A DNA stretch of 64,000 nt from Macrotrachela quadricornifera (Eukaryota > Rotifera > Eurotatoria > Philodinida > Philodinidae): contig JAJEKB010020718.1 of assembly GCA_022393335.1 (NCBI GenBank), positions 1 through 64,000 on the forward strand. Reading direction: 5' to 3'. Position 1 is the first letter of the stretch, and every line of letters starts with the position of its first letter. The notes under the pieces were generated by a model. That model saw only the letters and a program-made list of their open reading frames with translations, made no database searches and was not told where the DNA came from. The position numbers were made by a program, and so were the translations under genes. Below are positions 11,457-23,735 of the stretch, one piece after another.

Positions 11457-12053
11457 TTAACCTTTTCACCCCGATTCAATTTTCATAGAAAGTAACATCT
11501 CTAAATTGGTTTTATTAGAAAACAAAATATATCACAAGATGCAGCGTGAAACGTTCTACAACCTACATCGTAAAGCTTATTTCAATTGTGTACTTTTTGT
11601 TTTCAGAAAAAGCAAAATTTTGTGCGATCAATTCTGGCACCCTCAACATTTGGTCGCACACAGTTTTGCTTTTTTTTGAAAACAAAAAGTACACAATTGA
11701 AATAAGCTTTACGATGTAGATTGCAGAGCGTTTTACGCTGTATCTTGAGGTATATTTTCTTTCTTCTTACGGAATCATATTAGATGATAAAAAGATGAAA
11801 TAAGAAAAATGAAATTTCACATTCGTGTAGAAAAAAATGATCGTCTTGCAACCTTGAAAACTAGTCACACAGAGTTTTATTTTCTTTGAAAACAAAAATT
11901 ATACAATTAAAATAAGCTTTACTATGGAGATTGTAGAGTTTTTCACGCTGCATCTTATTATGTATGCTGTTTTTTTAATAGAACGTATTTAGAGATTAAA
12001 ATATGAAATATACCGTGAGCCACCGATGGCTCACATCGGGGTGAAAGGGTTAA
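11457..12053. mobile_element. Foldback MITE with TTAA ends
   Basis: TTAA sites at 11457-11460 and 12050-12053 flank short inverted tips (CCTTTTCACCCCGAT on the left, ATCGGGGTGAAAGGG on the right). Inside is a near-palindrome. The arm at about 11535-11630 starts with caagatgcagcgtgaaacg and pairs with 11653-11748; a third partial arm lies at 11865-11955. TTAA duplications and CCC-type tips are typical of piggyBac-related elements, so this is best read as a non-autonomous relative. No coding sequence. Confidence 0.7.
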
Positions 12054-12175
12054 ACATTTAGTTGATGGGATATTCGCTTTAAGGTCATTATACAATTGAT
12101 TTTGGAGATAATATTAAACGTAAACTTAATTATACAATAATCTTAAAGCAAATATCCCATCAACTAAATGTTTAA
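12051..12175. repeat. Inverted repeat, ~45 bp arms
   Basis: The left arm (taaacatttagttgatggga onward, 12051-12105) and the right arm (12127-12174) are reverse complements over about 45 bases. It touches the end of the TTAA MITE, so one probably inserted at the edge of the other. Confidence 0.75.
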
Positions 12176-14080
12176 GTTGCATTGAGTTCACTATTTTGTT
12201 TTTATGATCTAAAACACCAACGGTTAATTTTTAGTTTTTTTAGTGCACATACCTAAGCTTATAACTCTCTTACTATATAAGTTAGAGGGAATTAGTCATA
12301 GACCATTTTGTAGAGCATGTTTTGCTGCATCTTTCTATTACAAAGACAATTTTTCAAGTACATGTTTTAATATAGAAAAATTTATTATAGAAATCGGATC
12401 AGAACTTCTTGCACACCCTTTAGTTCGTATGGCTTTTGAATTATCAATAATAAAGACAGAACTTGGGAATACTGGAATAAACTACTCTATTTATACTCGA
12501 AAACGCGATAAAAGCCACACTTCCTTTTTGAATGTATTTTTCAACTACTCAAATGTTTTTCTTGTGCCGCATTCTATTTTGTCATTAAAGAATTTGAAGT
12601 ACGCTATATTTTAAGAAGAAACTGTATAGAAAAGCACTTTCTCTTTCTTTTTTTCTTGCGCAGAAAGTTAACCATGATGTGTCATTTGCTCTGCTTTCGG
12701 CATTTTTTTGATTCTTTTATTTCGTAATAGGATGTTCTTGTTAAAACATTATAGAGAAAAAGCTAATTATGGGCAGAACAGAAGATTTTTATTTTGCTTT
12801 GCTGACGCATAGCTCACTTCCCTTGTTTGTTGTTCCATGATTTTTCACAGCAACCAGTGCAGAGCTGTGCACAGTGTGCGCGTATCCTTTCATTTCTTCA
12901 AGTATCTGATCAGAGAATTTGCGCGTCATTTGGCTTGTTGACTGTTGTCTCTCATCAGATTTTAGATTTTCCAACGGCCTATCAAGCTATAGCATGATCA
13001 TACATCTTGTGTTATAATTTTCCTTGTAAATGCATTAGGCATTTACTTTTGCCATCGCAAACATAAATTCAAATACTATTTTTTCATATCATCTTATAGT
13101 TTGTCTAAGGCATCTATAGTGTGTTGACAACTGATCAGATAAACCTATATCTTGTTTTGCTTCATTGTAATTGAGGGCAACTGTACTTTCATGGCTTTTT
13201 ATTTACTCTTCCTCAAAGCTTGAAGATTCAAATTACACTTTAACAAAGTCGCTATCCAAATTACTCATATCATTTCGCAAGTTACTATCCTCTTCCGTGT
13301 CAGTTACTTCAAACAGCATTGAAGTCATCGCAAACTTTCGGTCTTTTTCATACAAATGTGGAGCAAGAGACAAAAATAATGCTATGCAAAACAAACAGAA
13401 ACTAGATTGGAACTTTGCTGCTTTATCTCGTCCTCACCGCGTCAAACATGTACGAATAGGAGAGAAACAAACTTCAGTAACTATTTAAATCGATGTAAAA
13501 ATAGAATCCTCTATAGTATGATGCCAACAAAACAAAAATAAATCGAGAGTCCTTCCAAATGTTACAAGAAAGATGGGCATAAATCAAAAGCAAAAAGAAT
13601 AAGGAATGATTACAAATAATGAAAAGAGCAAAGAATGCATTTATCAAGAGTTAATACACGTAAAAAATAAAGATTTCACAGCTATCTTCTATAAAAACCG
13701 AATCGCCGTTAAAGGGTTAATACTCATACATGTGTGTCATTGATGATGTCAAATTTTTCTTTTTCACCTAACTAAAGAATGATAGGAAAAAAAAGAAACA
13801 GTGCGAAGTAAAGTAATATTGCATATTTACTCATCTGTGGCGATGGTGTACGACAGGGCTGTATTTTTCTTGTTTTTGATCAAAAACGTGTGAGTTGGTC
13901 ACCTCATCAGAACACATACGATAGAGAGTAATTGACTGGTATAGGGTATCATCATTTATATTCAAGAATGAACAAGAATAGGATCATTTTATCTGCTGGA
14001 TTATATTACAGGAACCACAATGATCTTTTATGAGTTTTCAAAAGTAAATTTTATTCATTCGGTTAAAGTTTTCAGAAGAC
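12176..14080. other. No confident gene; probable transposon debris
   Basis: A 123-codon frame (12243-12614 plus, GTG start) and a 61-codon frame (12789-12974 minus) match nothing I know. On minus at about 13350-13240 an acidic segment (MTSMLFEVTDTEEDSNLRND) resembles the acidic N-terminus of many DNA transposases. It lies beside an AGGGTTAA end (TTAA at 13717-13720) like those of the other TTAA elements here, so a decayed piggyBac-like copy is possible. No partner end was found. Confidence 0.4.
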
Positions 14081-14083
14081 TTA

Positions 14084-16623
14084 CGAGCAAGCATATTTAA
14101 GTGTTCAAGCTCTTTAGATCCCATCTTTTGGCGATAGATAGACCTCAATGAGGTATGAAAAAACCTCAAGAGGATTCGTACTCTCGCACCTTTATTCCAG
14201 AGATATCGAATTCTCAAGATGTATAGGAAAAGAGACTGAAATGAAAAATGATCGTTTTTGGAGAACAGTAAAGTATTCTGATGGAAGTTTTTTGCAGTTT
14301 CACGCACTGGATGTGCAATCTGTTCTAGGCTACGAGTTAGATCATAACTTATCAATATCACTTCTACTCGTTGTTCATTAATCCACAGAACACTCAGAAT
14401 TCTTCACTTCACATCCAATATCGGTTTACACTAGAAAAGTCCTCACAAAAGAAAACCAGTGAAAATAATAGTTTACGAAAAAGTGATTGAAACATAGTAG
14501 TTTCTCACATCAGCTGCAGCAGATAAAAGGAGGCGCAACGCATGAACGTGCGGCGCATCTTGTTGCGCCATAGGAGAAGCATACTTCGGTCACAGTTTTG
14601 AAGGATCTCGGTTGATTATCTGTATAGCAACTGACGTATCAAGCGTATTGGATCATCGGATGGAAAACGTCAGAAGAGAGTTGGTTATGAATGAGAGACA
14701 GAAGGCGGATAATGTTATTGCGTTCGCTAATGTTGATGTCAAGTTCATCAAGCAGCACACGATCGTATAATCGACGAGGAATCACTTTCATCTGTCGGTT
14801 GAAAAAGACGTCTAATGGTTGAATTTGATCCGTTGTTTTCTTTGGTATCTCAAGTCTTGTGCAACCGGGGATATGATCGTATTACCTCTTTCTGTGTGTC
14901 TGTTCTCCTTAACAGTCCAAGATAAGCAGGAACTTTTTACGTTCTCCAATTGACGGGAGGAGTACATGATCACACCAATACTCACCTAAAGATGTTGTTA
15001 GCTTTCCAGAATTGCTGCACGTGTTCACCGCATTTGAGGCCTTGAGAAGATATGAGCGAATATTTTCGCTCATGTCTCCATTGGGCTCCTTCAAGCAGAG
15101 GTAAAACGGCGAGAGAAGATGACCAGCGAGTGCCATTGTTGGCTGTACGATATAACTATGAGTGGTGACATTTATAGAGCGAACGGATCCAACTGTAAGT
15201 TTCTCTCGTTTGTGACTTAATGTGCGAGTAGAGTGTAATTCAAGCTGGATTCCGCTTTGATCTGTATTAATAGCTTCTTTGGGTTCACATTAAGACAAAC
15301 GTTTGCGAACATCAGCTATGAAATGATCAATCAAAGTTCTGATCGTTTCCTGATCTTCTTGTTGACGTTTTATCACAATCTACATACAACAAATAAGTTC
15401 AATAGGTTTTGTCTAAAACAGTTTTGGAGAAATCAACGATTCTTAAAAAACGAAAGTCTAGAACTCATAAAAGCCTCTTTTTTCATTTTCATCTGGTTTT
15501 AGAGGAGAGATATTTCCTTCACAGATCCATAAAAACTGATAAATAGAGCAATCAAGATAATGGCGAAAGCGAGCGAGATACGTTTGATACGAAATACGTT
15601 GGAAGTGATGTTTCACCGTCTCCCAGCATCTCTTTCGTTTCCCGTATGTGGATTAATTTCGTCATACAAATTGATTGCTTTGGTTATGTAATCAAGTGAA
15701 AATTGTTTGCGTAACGGTCTCTCCTCATCTTCATCCTCATCATTCCAGTTCGGATCTTATGTTTTTTCAGCCGTACTTTCGTGCTCGGTATCATCAATCA
15801 ATTCGCTATCGGCTCACTCATGGTCGAGAATTGCTTTGACTTCAATGGTGTGAAAGTGATTGCTAATAATCGATTCCAGCATACATCATAACATATCGGC
15901 TACTTCACATTCACGATTAGTAATAGTATTGGTAGCGGTCGTGTTGATTGACATCACAGAGGACAATAAGTTCGATGCTCGATCTGCAAAAATCTTCACG
16001 ACGTTTCCTGGGTTAATCATTTTGAAATAAACGTGAGAAAGACTAAAATGGGCTGTTTGCTTGTACGTCACTTGTGTATCGTATACAATCGAATGAAAAG
16101 AAAAACGACCTCGTGGCAGAAATTCGATATGAAAGAGAGAATAAGCAACGAAAGAAACGTAAACAAAGAACACGAGCATGTCACATTTAGCAATCAGACA
16201 TGTTGGTATGCCAGAGAAGAAAAAAAGAAAAATCATCGATAGTGTATTATTTGGTTTCATCGACCCTTTTTTTCTAGTGCACCACGATATCAAATATGAA
16301 ATGAAAAATTCTCGGTGTTCTGTGGGTTGATGGACAACCAATAGACATAGTATTGATACGATCTGACCTAACTCTTAATTCAGAACAGATTGCACGAGCA
16401 GTGCGCAAAGCTTCGAAAAGTTTTCACCTGAATACTGTACTGTTCTCCAAAAACGATCATTTTTCATTTCGGTCTCTTTTCGTATGCATCTTGATAATTC
16501 GATATCTCGGAAAAAAAGGCGCGAGGGGATGAATCCTGTTGAGGTTTTTCATAAATCATCGAGGGCAACCTATCGCCAAAGGATGGGACCTAAAGGGTTC
16601 AAACACCTGGGGAAGTTTCCTCG
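14084..16623 (-). mobile_element. Pogo/Tigger-like DNA transposon, copy 2 (inverted, decayed)
   Basis: Same family as 3431-6188 but in the opposite orientation and more diverged. The tips CGAG (14084) and CTCG (16623) are flanked on both sides by TTA (14081-14083 and 16624-16626), an exact 3-bp duplication. Long terminal repeats span roughly 14084-14440 and 16280-16623. The transposase runs on the minus strand with several frameshifts and stops. Confidence 0.85.
14480..16020 (-). pseudogene. Pogo/Tigger-like transposase, copy 2 (degraded)
   Basis: It is recognised by line-up with copy 1. MINPGNVVKIFADRASN (start near 16020) matches copy 1 MINPANVIKVFIDQASN. NTDQSGIQLEL lies at about 15260. 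HLLSPFYLCLKEPNGDMSEN and ERKKFLLILDC lie at 14909-15136. The 3' splice site before the DDE domain is intact here (TGTAG followed by ATTGTGATAAAACG, near 15385). Frames are broken several times, so no protein is expected. The C-terminal Cys cluster is partly lost near 14500. Confidence 0.75.
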
Positions 16624-16626
16624 TTA

Positions 16627-17634
16627 GGTTTTTAAAAAGAAATAGTTTTTATATATTTCGATAGTCCCAACATTTCTCTTTCGAACGGTGAAAACCGCAG
16701 CTCTCTATCTTGTTCTGCTGGAAAGTTATTCAAGAAACACTTAAGTCTCTTATATTTTGGAACCGATACTTGTTAGAGAGTATGACATCAATAATCGCAA
16801 TATGCTAGTTAATCTCGAGTACAAAGTTCACTACTCGTGTATACTTTTTTCTTTATGGACACTTTCACAAAAACGCGTGGTTGTCAGTTTCTATTCTTTC
16901 AACTCGTTCTTTTTCTTTTTCTCTTGCTCTTTCTGTGTGTGTGCGTGTGTTTACGGATTGCTTTGTCTTATCGCTCTTTTTTAAAAGCACATTTATCAAT
17001 TCTCCGCTTTTTTTTCTTTAAAAAAATATTTTTTGTTAAAGTAAGAACAGTTACGATTTTATTTCTTTTCAAGTTGGTTTTTTTTTCTATTTGCTTAATT
17101 TATCAATGTTTTTATTTCACTGCTGTAAGTAGAAAAAAAAGGTATATTAAGATCGTAATCATTCTCACATTTAAGAACTTTTGAAAATCGCTACAGACGT
17201 CCGATCTTGACTTTTTTGCTCTGATCGAAAGTAATAGTTTCAATGTTAATATGTATTTTTTAGAAATGAATTATCGGTTTAACGAGTACTTTCAGTTTAG
17301 CACGTTTTCCTCTGTACAGGAACTTAGCTTCAAATTCTATCGTTCGAACTACTCTGCACAAATTTTTCTAATCTATGTCAAAGTTTTAACTTGACAGAGT
17401 AACTTAATATTGATTCCGCGTCTATATCATATGTAGCAATCTCTTTATCTAACATAATTTGTGCAGTAATAGGATTTATTTCTGTAATTAGTTTTACTCC
17501 CACCCGATCAAATTTTAATTTCGCTGTAAATCGCTCACTTTTTTGTCGCAATGGAAAAACATAAGTGTGCATGATGAAATTTATTCCAGTGCCCCCTAAG
17601 CAATTTGATATACATCGCTCGTACTAAATGATAA
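16627..17634. other. No gene seen; T-rich tract and (GT)n
   Basis: Pyrimidine-rich DNA with a short GT run at about 16937-16959. The frames at 16757 and 16837 (plus) are F/L/C-rich translations of poly-T and are not credible genes. A 64-codon minus frame at 17378-17572 is unassigned. Confidence 0.5.
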
Positions 17635-17683
17635 CACCAATCGACGATCTTGCCCTATTCTTTCCAGGTTCTTGTTTTTCTTT
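17635..17683 (+). repeat. Left terminal inverted repeat of CACTA-like element
   Basis: It begins CACCAATCG and is matched as reverse complement by 24320-24366 with no mismatch seen by eye. The CAC start agrees with the CACTA superfamily. Confidence 0.9.
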
Positions 17684-17685
17684 AC

Positions 17686-18020
17686 TTTCAGACAAGATTC
17701 ATGTATTCAGGCAAGATTCTTTTCAACAGGAAAGTAAAAAGAATCTTGTCTGGATCTTAAGATGACAAGAATCTCGGCTGATGAATCAGAAATAAAAGAA
17801 TCAGGCAAGAATTATAAGATATTCAAGATATATGTAACGTTCAGACAAGAATCTTTTTTTTTCCTTTAAAAAGAATCTTGTCTGAAGTTCAAGACCAAAA
17901 GAATCTTGTATGAAAATTATGAAAAAACAGAAACTGGAAAGAAATATAAGATTTTTTAAATTTCTTACTATGCAGACAAGATTCTTATAATAGGAAAGAA
18001 AGAGATTCTTGTCAGCTTTC
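17686..18020. repeat. Left subterminal repeat cluster (CAGACAAGATTCTT-like)
   Basis: About ten copies of a 10-14 base word occur in both orientations. Forward copies begin near 17689 (cagacaagattca), 17716 (caggcaagattctt), 17766, 17800, 17840 and 17972 (cagacaagattctta). Reverse copies lie near 17740 (agaatcttgtctgg), 17870 (agaatcttgtctga), 17897 and 18002. In plant CACTA elements such words bind the TnpA-type protein; here that is inference. Confidence 0.85.
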
Positions 18021-18371
18021 CAAGATCAACGACACGTGATGTCATCTTTATATGATCAAATATATAAAGGCAGTGTCTGAACGTTATTTATTCATTAATG
18101 ATTCGACAAGAAGTACAATTCACTTTGGATATATACTTTTCCTAAAGCGTTCATTTAATTCAAACGACATCTAACAACTGATTATTTCAATTGGATGTAT
18201 AGAAAAAGTTTTCATTCGATATCAAGAAAACAATGGTATATGTGATATCTTTTTTTTCTATTGTTTTCAGGAAAATTACACCTATTGAACCCATTTCGAT
18301 ATTTTACTAATCCATACTTTTCTATTTTAGATTTTTAAAATTTTTCAATATCGACAAAAGTATTTTCTTTT

Positions 18372-21300
18372 ATGGATGAAAGAAATCTCGATTCGTCCAA
18401 GAAATTATTGTTTGACAATGCTCTTGGTAAAATAGGTAATATCTATATGTACTTTATGACTTTTTGACTCAAATACTATTTTTTTAGGGTCGGCACCACA
18501 TACAGATAAACAACGTCGATGGCGTGCTAAGAAAAAAGATCAACATCATCACACTCAATTATCTCACCATCATTTACCAGTTGAACATTTTGTAAATAAC
18601 TTCATTTAATCGAACTAGCTTAAAATATAAATTTTTACACTTCTTTTTTTTTTAGAATGAATCACATCCATACTCATCTAAAATTATGGAAAATTTTGAA
18701 AATGATGTTACTATGGATAATCGAATTTTTGATGATAATATGGTTCTTCATGATTCAACTATGGATGATACACATGCTGATATTACATTTAATGATGATT
18801 CACTTGCTCATGATTATATACTTAATGATGAAGATTATAATTATGGTTATGATTTTAATCCGAATTTGGCTCAATCAGCTGGTAACATATAATAATTTAT
18901 TGTTTTCCTTTTCACTAAAAATTTTTTAAAAAAAATTTACAAGTTTTTCTTTTTTCTAGAAATAATTATTGAACAAGGAGATGAATGGTTATATACTGGT
19001 GCACCTGTCACATTTAAATCTTACCATAAACAAATATTGGAATTTGGAAATTCAGCTAAATTAAGTGATTCCAATATGAACAAGTTATTACAACTAATTG
19101 GAAATGCATTACCAATAGAAAATAAATTATTAAGGTCATATAAAAAATTACTTAGTCTTTTTAAAATAAAATCAACATTTAATCAAGAACTTAAATGTAA
19201 ATATTGTTTAAGAATTATTGATAAAACCAATTCTTGTTCTATTATTTGCAAACAAGATAAATCTCAACGACGAATTGGTGATGTTATAGAACATATATCT
19301 GTTAATCGTTCGTATCAACAATTAATTGAAATTATTCGTCGAAATATACACTTAATACTGGATTATCCACAAATTGCCAATAATTTATTACCATGTGATG
19401 TTATTAACGGATCAACTTATCAAGAAAAAAGAAAAAAACTTAAATCATTAAATGGAACATATCCTGTTACGCTGATGATTCACATTGATGGTTTTCCATT
19501 AGTTCATTGGACAAAGAAGCACACATGGTTAGTAACAGCATCTATAGCTGAAATTCCGCCACCACTCAGAGAGAACAAACTGAACATGTTATTATTGTCG
19601 TTATGGTACGTAGAATTTTTAAAAATTTATCCATTAGTTTTCTGATCTTCCGAGCATAACATCTTTGACAAGAGTAATTTTCAATAATGAATAAAGGTAT
19701 TATTCACAGGAAATAATAATTGAGTGTTTTTATTGAATTCAATTAAGGAAGGTCATGATAATTAAGGTGGAGTATATATTTTCTCTTTCTGAGATTTGAT
19801 GTATACTGATTTATAATTAATTCAAATATTAATTTACTTTACTTTAATTTAAATTTAAAAATTTTATTATTTAATGTTATATAGAAGGTGAGAGTAGGAT
19901 AAAAATTAACATAGAATTATTATAAAATATGGTGAAATAAAATAAAAATAAATTAATAATTAAAAAAAAAAGATTAAATTACAGTCGGAAATAATCAATT
20001 ATGATAGAATATTAATCTTTAAAGTTGTAAAAATATTAAATTGAACTAAATTATAAATTAAAAATTAAAAATTAATATATTGACGCTTCAGAACGGAATT
20101 TTCCTTCAAATAGAACTTGATAGTCTATTCCATACATATGATCTTAACAATAGATATATTTTATTTTATTTCACCATATTTTATAATAGTTCTATGTTAA
20201 TTTTTATCCTACTCTCACCTTCTATATAACATTAAATAATAAAATTTTTAAATTTAAATTAAAGTAAAGTAAATTAATATTTGAATTAATTATAAATCAG
20301 TATGCATCAAATCTCAGAAAGAGAAAATATATATTTAACCTTAATGTATTTTTCTATGTGTTATTAATATATTTCGCTGTTTATGTGATAAATATGCTGA
20401 CATAAGCATTAATTTTAATATTGTTTTTTTATTTTAGGAGCGGCCCAGTAAAACCAGATGCAAATTCATTATTAGATGAAATTTGTGATACAATAAAACA
20501 AACAATCATTGTTGATAATATACATTTTGCAATTGATGTATTGTTATTCAAAGCTGATTTACCAGCTCGTGCATTAGCAACAAAACATGTTAATCATAAT
20601 GCATATTATGCTTGTCTCGAATGTGACCAGCAAGGAGTCTGGTATGAAGAAGGTCGAATCGTCATATATCCTTATGATCCAGAGCAGATGAATTGTCGTT
20701 CATCATCTTATTTTGATTTTTGTGCGAAACAGGTTAATCAACAATTAGCATATGACAATTATTATGGTGTTAAAGGCATTAGTCCATTAAAAAAAAGAAT
20801 AGACATTCCGAATCAAATTGATATTGATATAATGCATTTATGTGTCATCGGACATTGTAATTTCTTACTATGCAAATGGGAAAAAATGATTGTAAAACAA
20901 AGCTGGTTATCAGGTAACGATTTTTTAAAGAAAATAAAATGGCCTCACAATTTTAATATTGAGTTACAGTCATTGTCAGATAGAACATATTGGAAGGCTC
21001 ACGATTATCGTTCGTTTTTTCTTTATGTTATGTTTCCATTTGTTTTTTCTTTTTTTCCAGAGAATATTTCTTCTCATTTTTCTTTGTATTTCGTATTCCT
21101 TCGTACATTATATTTCTATCATGACCTTCAGGAAGTTACTGAAGTCGAACCATTGATTAAATTGTATAGTGAACATGCGCAACATATTTATGGTAAAGGA
21201 TTCTATTTATATTCATCACACGCGCATTTACATTTAGTAGAAAAAGTAATTAACAGTGGTGCATTCTGTTTTCACAATTGTTTTCCTAATGAAAGTTTTG

Positions 21301-21938
21301 TACGCTTTCTTCGATCTTTACGTTCAGGTAATAGGGCGCTTGCTCATCATATTTGTCGTTCACTAGAGAGGTTTCGCTGTACAATTAAAAAAGAAACGTT
21401 GTCTATTAATAATCTTTTTCTTGATGAAAAACTAATTATTGATGATTATCTTGATGGAAACTATATTTCGAATCATCAATCGCAATTTCTGGATTCAGTA
21501 AAAAGCATTATTACTTCAACAAATGATCCAAGGTTGCGCTTTTTTTGCCGTGCATCTAGAGGAATTTGTGAATATCACTCCTTATCTTATAGACGACGTG
21601 GCAATACACAGAGTTTTATAGTATCATTTTACGACGATAGAAATAATAAATCTTTTGGACAAATAATTTTTTTTTATGAATTACTTGGTATTTCTTACGC
21701 CTTCTTGGACGTGTATGATGTTGTTGAAAATTATTTTTCTTCAAATAATTATATAAAAAACTGGTCTTTTTCTTCATCTTTAAATAAATTTCTCGATAAA
21801 TATTACAACAAATGTAATCTTTCTAGTACAAAGTTTGTTTCTATTCCTTTTTCTTCAGTTCAAAACAAGTGTATCGCGATAGAAATACTAGGTTACACAT
21901 TGTTATCTGAAATCTTTTACGATTCAGACCAATACTAA
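18372..21938 (+). CDS. CACTA tnp2-like transposase, five exons
   Basis: Exons by splice signals are 18372-18435, 18488-18591, 18656-18881, 18960-19605 and 20438-21938. They join in frame to 846 codons. The order is a His/Lys-rich N-terminus, an Asp/Asn-rich stretch (exon 3), a CxxC...C...C cluster (CKYC then CSIIC), and a catalytic block with VTLMIHIDGFPLVHW (candidate first Asp). The splice junction then gives LLLSLW-SGPVKPD. After it come CLEC, IDIDIMHLCVIGHCNFLL (candidate second Asp) and a long C-terminal half. The layout resembles Transposase_21/tnp2 proteins of EnSpm elements. Intron 4 is 832 bp because a palindromic MITE lies in it; the other introns are 50-80 bp. The nuclear cut-and-paste role is inferred from the family. 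Confidence 0.75.
19760..20346. mobile_element. Palindromic MITE inside transposase intron 4
   Basis: The left arm (19760-19947) and right arm (20160-20346) are reverse complements over about 187 bp. Both contain tatattttctctttctgaga and ccttctatataacattaaa-type blocks. A spacer of about 210 bp separates them. It carries no coding sequence. It sits wholly inside intron 4 of the CACTA transposase, leaving donor (19606) and acceptor (20437) intact. Confidence 0.85.
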
Positions 21939-22040
21939 CATGATGGTGTTTATCTTTTTTGTCATGTAAAAAAATATTATTAAAACATCTTTTCCTGTAT
22001 AATTAGTATTTGATTATTTTTGTTTCAGATTTATATTATC

Positions 22041-23535
22041 ATGTATAATTATTCTTCAGTGAACGAAAATAATGATGATACACAACGACATTTATCACAA
22101 GAATATTTACATCAATCATATCATGATTTACAACCTGTACCATTATCACCAAGTTCACGATCAACAAATAATACTAATTTTAGTAAGTTAATATTTCGAT
22201 ACAGGTCCTCTATAATGTATAATTCGGGAAATTTTTCTTTTTAAATGAGTAATATAAACGGGTTTTTATTTCAGATGATTCATTACGATGTCGTCAACCT
22301 AATCCAGCATTTGAAACTCATCGATCTGCTAATAAATCATTATCTACAGTAATTCATTCAACTACAAATAACCAAAATAATTGTGCACCATCTCCTACTA
22401 TAATAGGTGAGCGTAAATACAATTTTTTTTAAATTAGAAAAACTACATTTGAAGGTTCACCTGCTAAACGACGTCGAACATTTCCTGGTCAATCGAATCC
22501 ACCTTTCACTGCTCCACCTGCTCGAAGACGATTTGATCCAACTCTTCAAAGAACAGCAGCATCACTAATGGGTGAGCTTACGCTAATAATTTACTCACCA
22601 AAAGTTTATCTCTTAATTTAAAATCATAGAAAATGCTGTTATTGATACAACTACATCTAGTTCAAGAACAACAACTGCTGGTATAAGGTCGATTTCAGAA
22701 ACATCACAAAATGGTTCTCGACATAAAATTAGGATTTTTTTGCGTCATTATAGATCTTATTTAATTTAAGTTTTAGGAATAAACCAAATCATCAAACCTA
22801 TCGTGAGACTATGTGAAGAAACAAATCAGTTAACAAAAGAAATACTGAAAATATTAAGTGAACAAACAAATTTAACACGTGAATTAGCTAATTTTCCACG
22901 TGAATTACAAAAAGCAACTGAGCAATTATCTCATACAATACACATGGTAACGACTAATATGAATCTAATTAATATTAATTATTTTTCTTATTCTATTAGC
23001 AAGCAAAAGTATTGCAAACTCGACAACAAAACGACAACGAACATGTTTCAATCGTAAGTGATTAAATCAGAACTTAGAATAATACATTGATTTTGTATTA
23101 TAGAGAGGATAGTAAATCATACAAAGAGTAGAATATTTATTAATAGGTCTTTTTTACTTGCAGGAATTAAATGGGATTAATGTGTCTTATGTTCAACGTG
23201 GTGCATCATTAAATGTAACCGCTAGAGCTTTAGTACGCGCTGGATATGGTGAAATGGCATCATTTAATGACTTAGGTCCAGGTGAATTTGACATATTGTT
23301 GAGTAAGATACATTTAAAGAGTTGATATTTTCTAATGTGAAACTTTTTTTTAGATTACTTGTCGTACATCCATGGATTACATCCAGCAACTACTTTGGCA
23401 AACAGTCAAGCAATAAAAAATTCATTACAACAAATGAAACACGACGTCAGAAAACAAACGTCGAATCAATCATCAAAAACAAATACAACAGCAATTCAGC
23501 ATATCGATGGTGCACATGACGATGATGGGGTTTGA
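22041..23535 (+). CDS. Second gene of CACTA-like element, function unknown
   Basis: Predicted exons are 22041-22182, 22275-22406, 22455-22571, 22630-22680, 22777-22946, 23000-23053, 23164-23302 and 23354-23535. All junctions keep frame, giving 328 codons. The exon 4 donor could also be at 22714. The first half is S/T/N/Q-rich and basic (PAKRRRTFPG). The middle is coiled-coil-like (LTKEILKILSEQTNLTRELA). The C-terminal part (SYVQRGASLNVTARALVRAG, then GEFDILLNYLS) looks folded and could be BEN-like, but I am not sure. By position it corresponds to a TnpA-type accessory DNA-binding protein. I do not recognise a named family. Confidence 0.6.
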
Positions 23536-23735
23536 AAAAATAAGATTTTTTTTTTTTGATAATGAAAATTTTATGTTTTTCTTGTGATAAAAACTGAAAC
23601 TGCTTTAATAACATATGAAATTAAAAGTATTTTTTTGTTTTTTTTACATTTTTTTTGTACATGATGTGCGAAAGTCATAATAAAATTATATGAAAAAGAG
23701 AGTAATAATAACCTACAAAAAGGTTCTTTGATATA

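Noticed and set aside
16757..17184. Hydrophobic plus-strand frames (FFFFFSCSFCVCACVYG type) as membrane proteins
   Set aside because: They are translations of T-rich and GT-rich low-complexity DNA.
18657..18929. 90-codon M/I/L-rich plus frame near the transposase exon 3
   Set aside because: Out-of-frame reading of exon 3; the spliced frame with SSKIMENFENDVTMDN joins correctly to neighbours.
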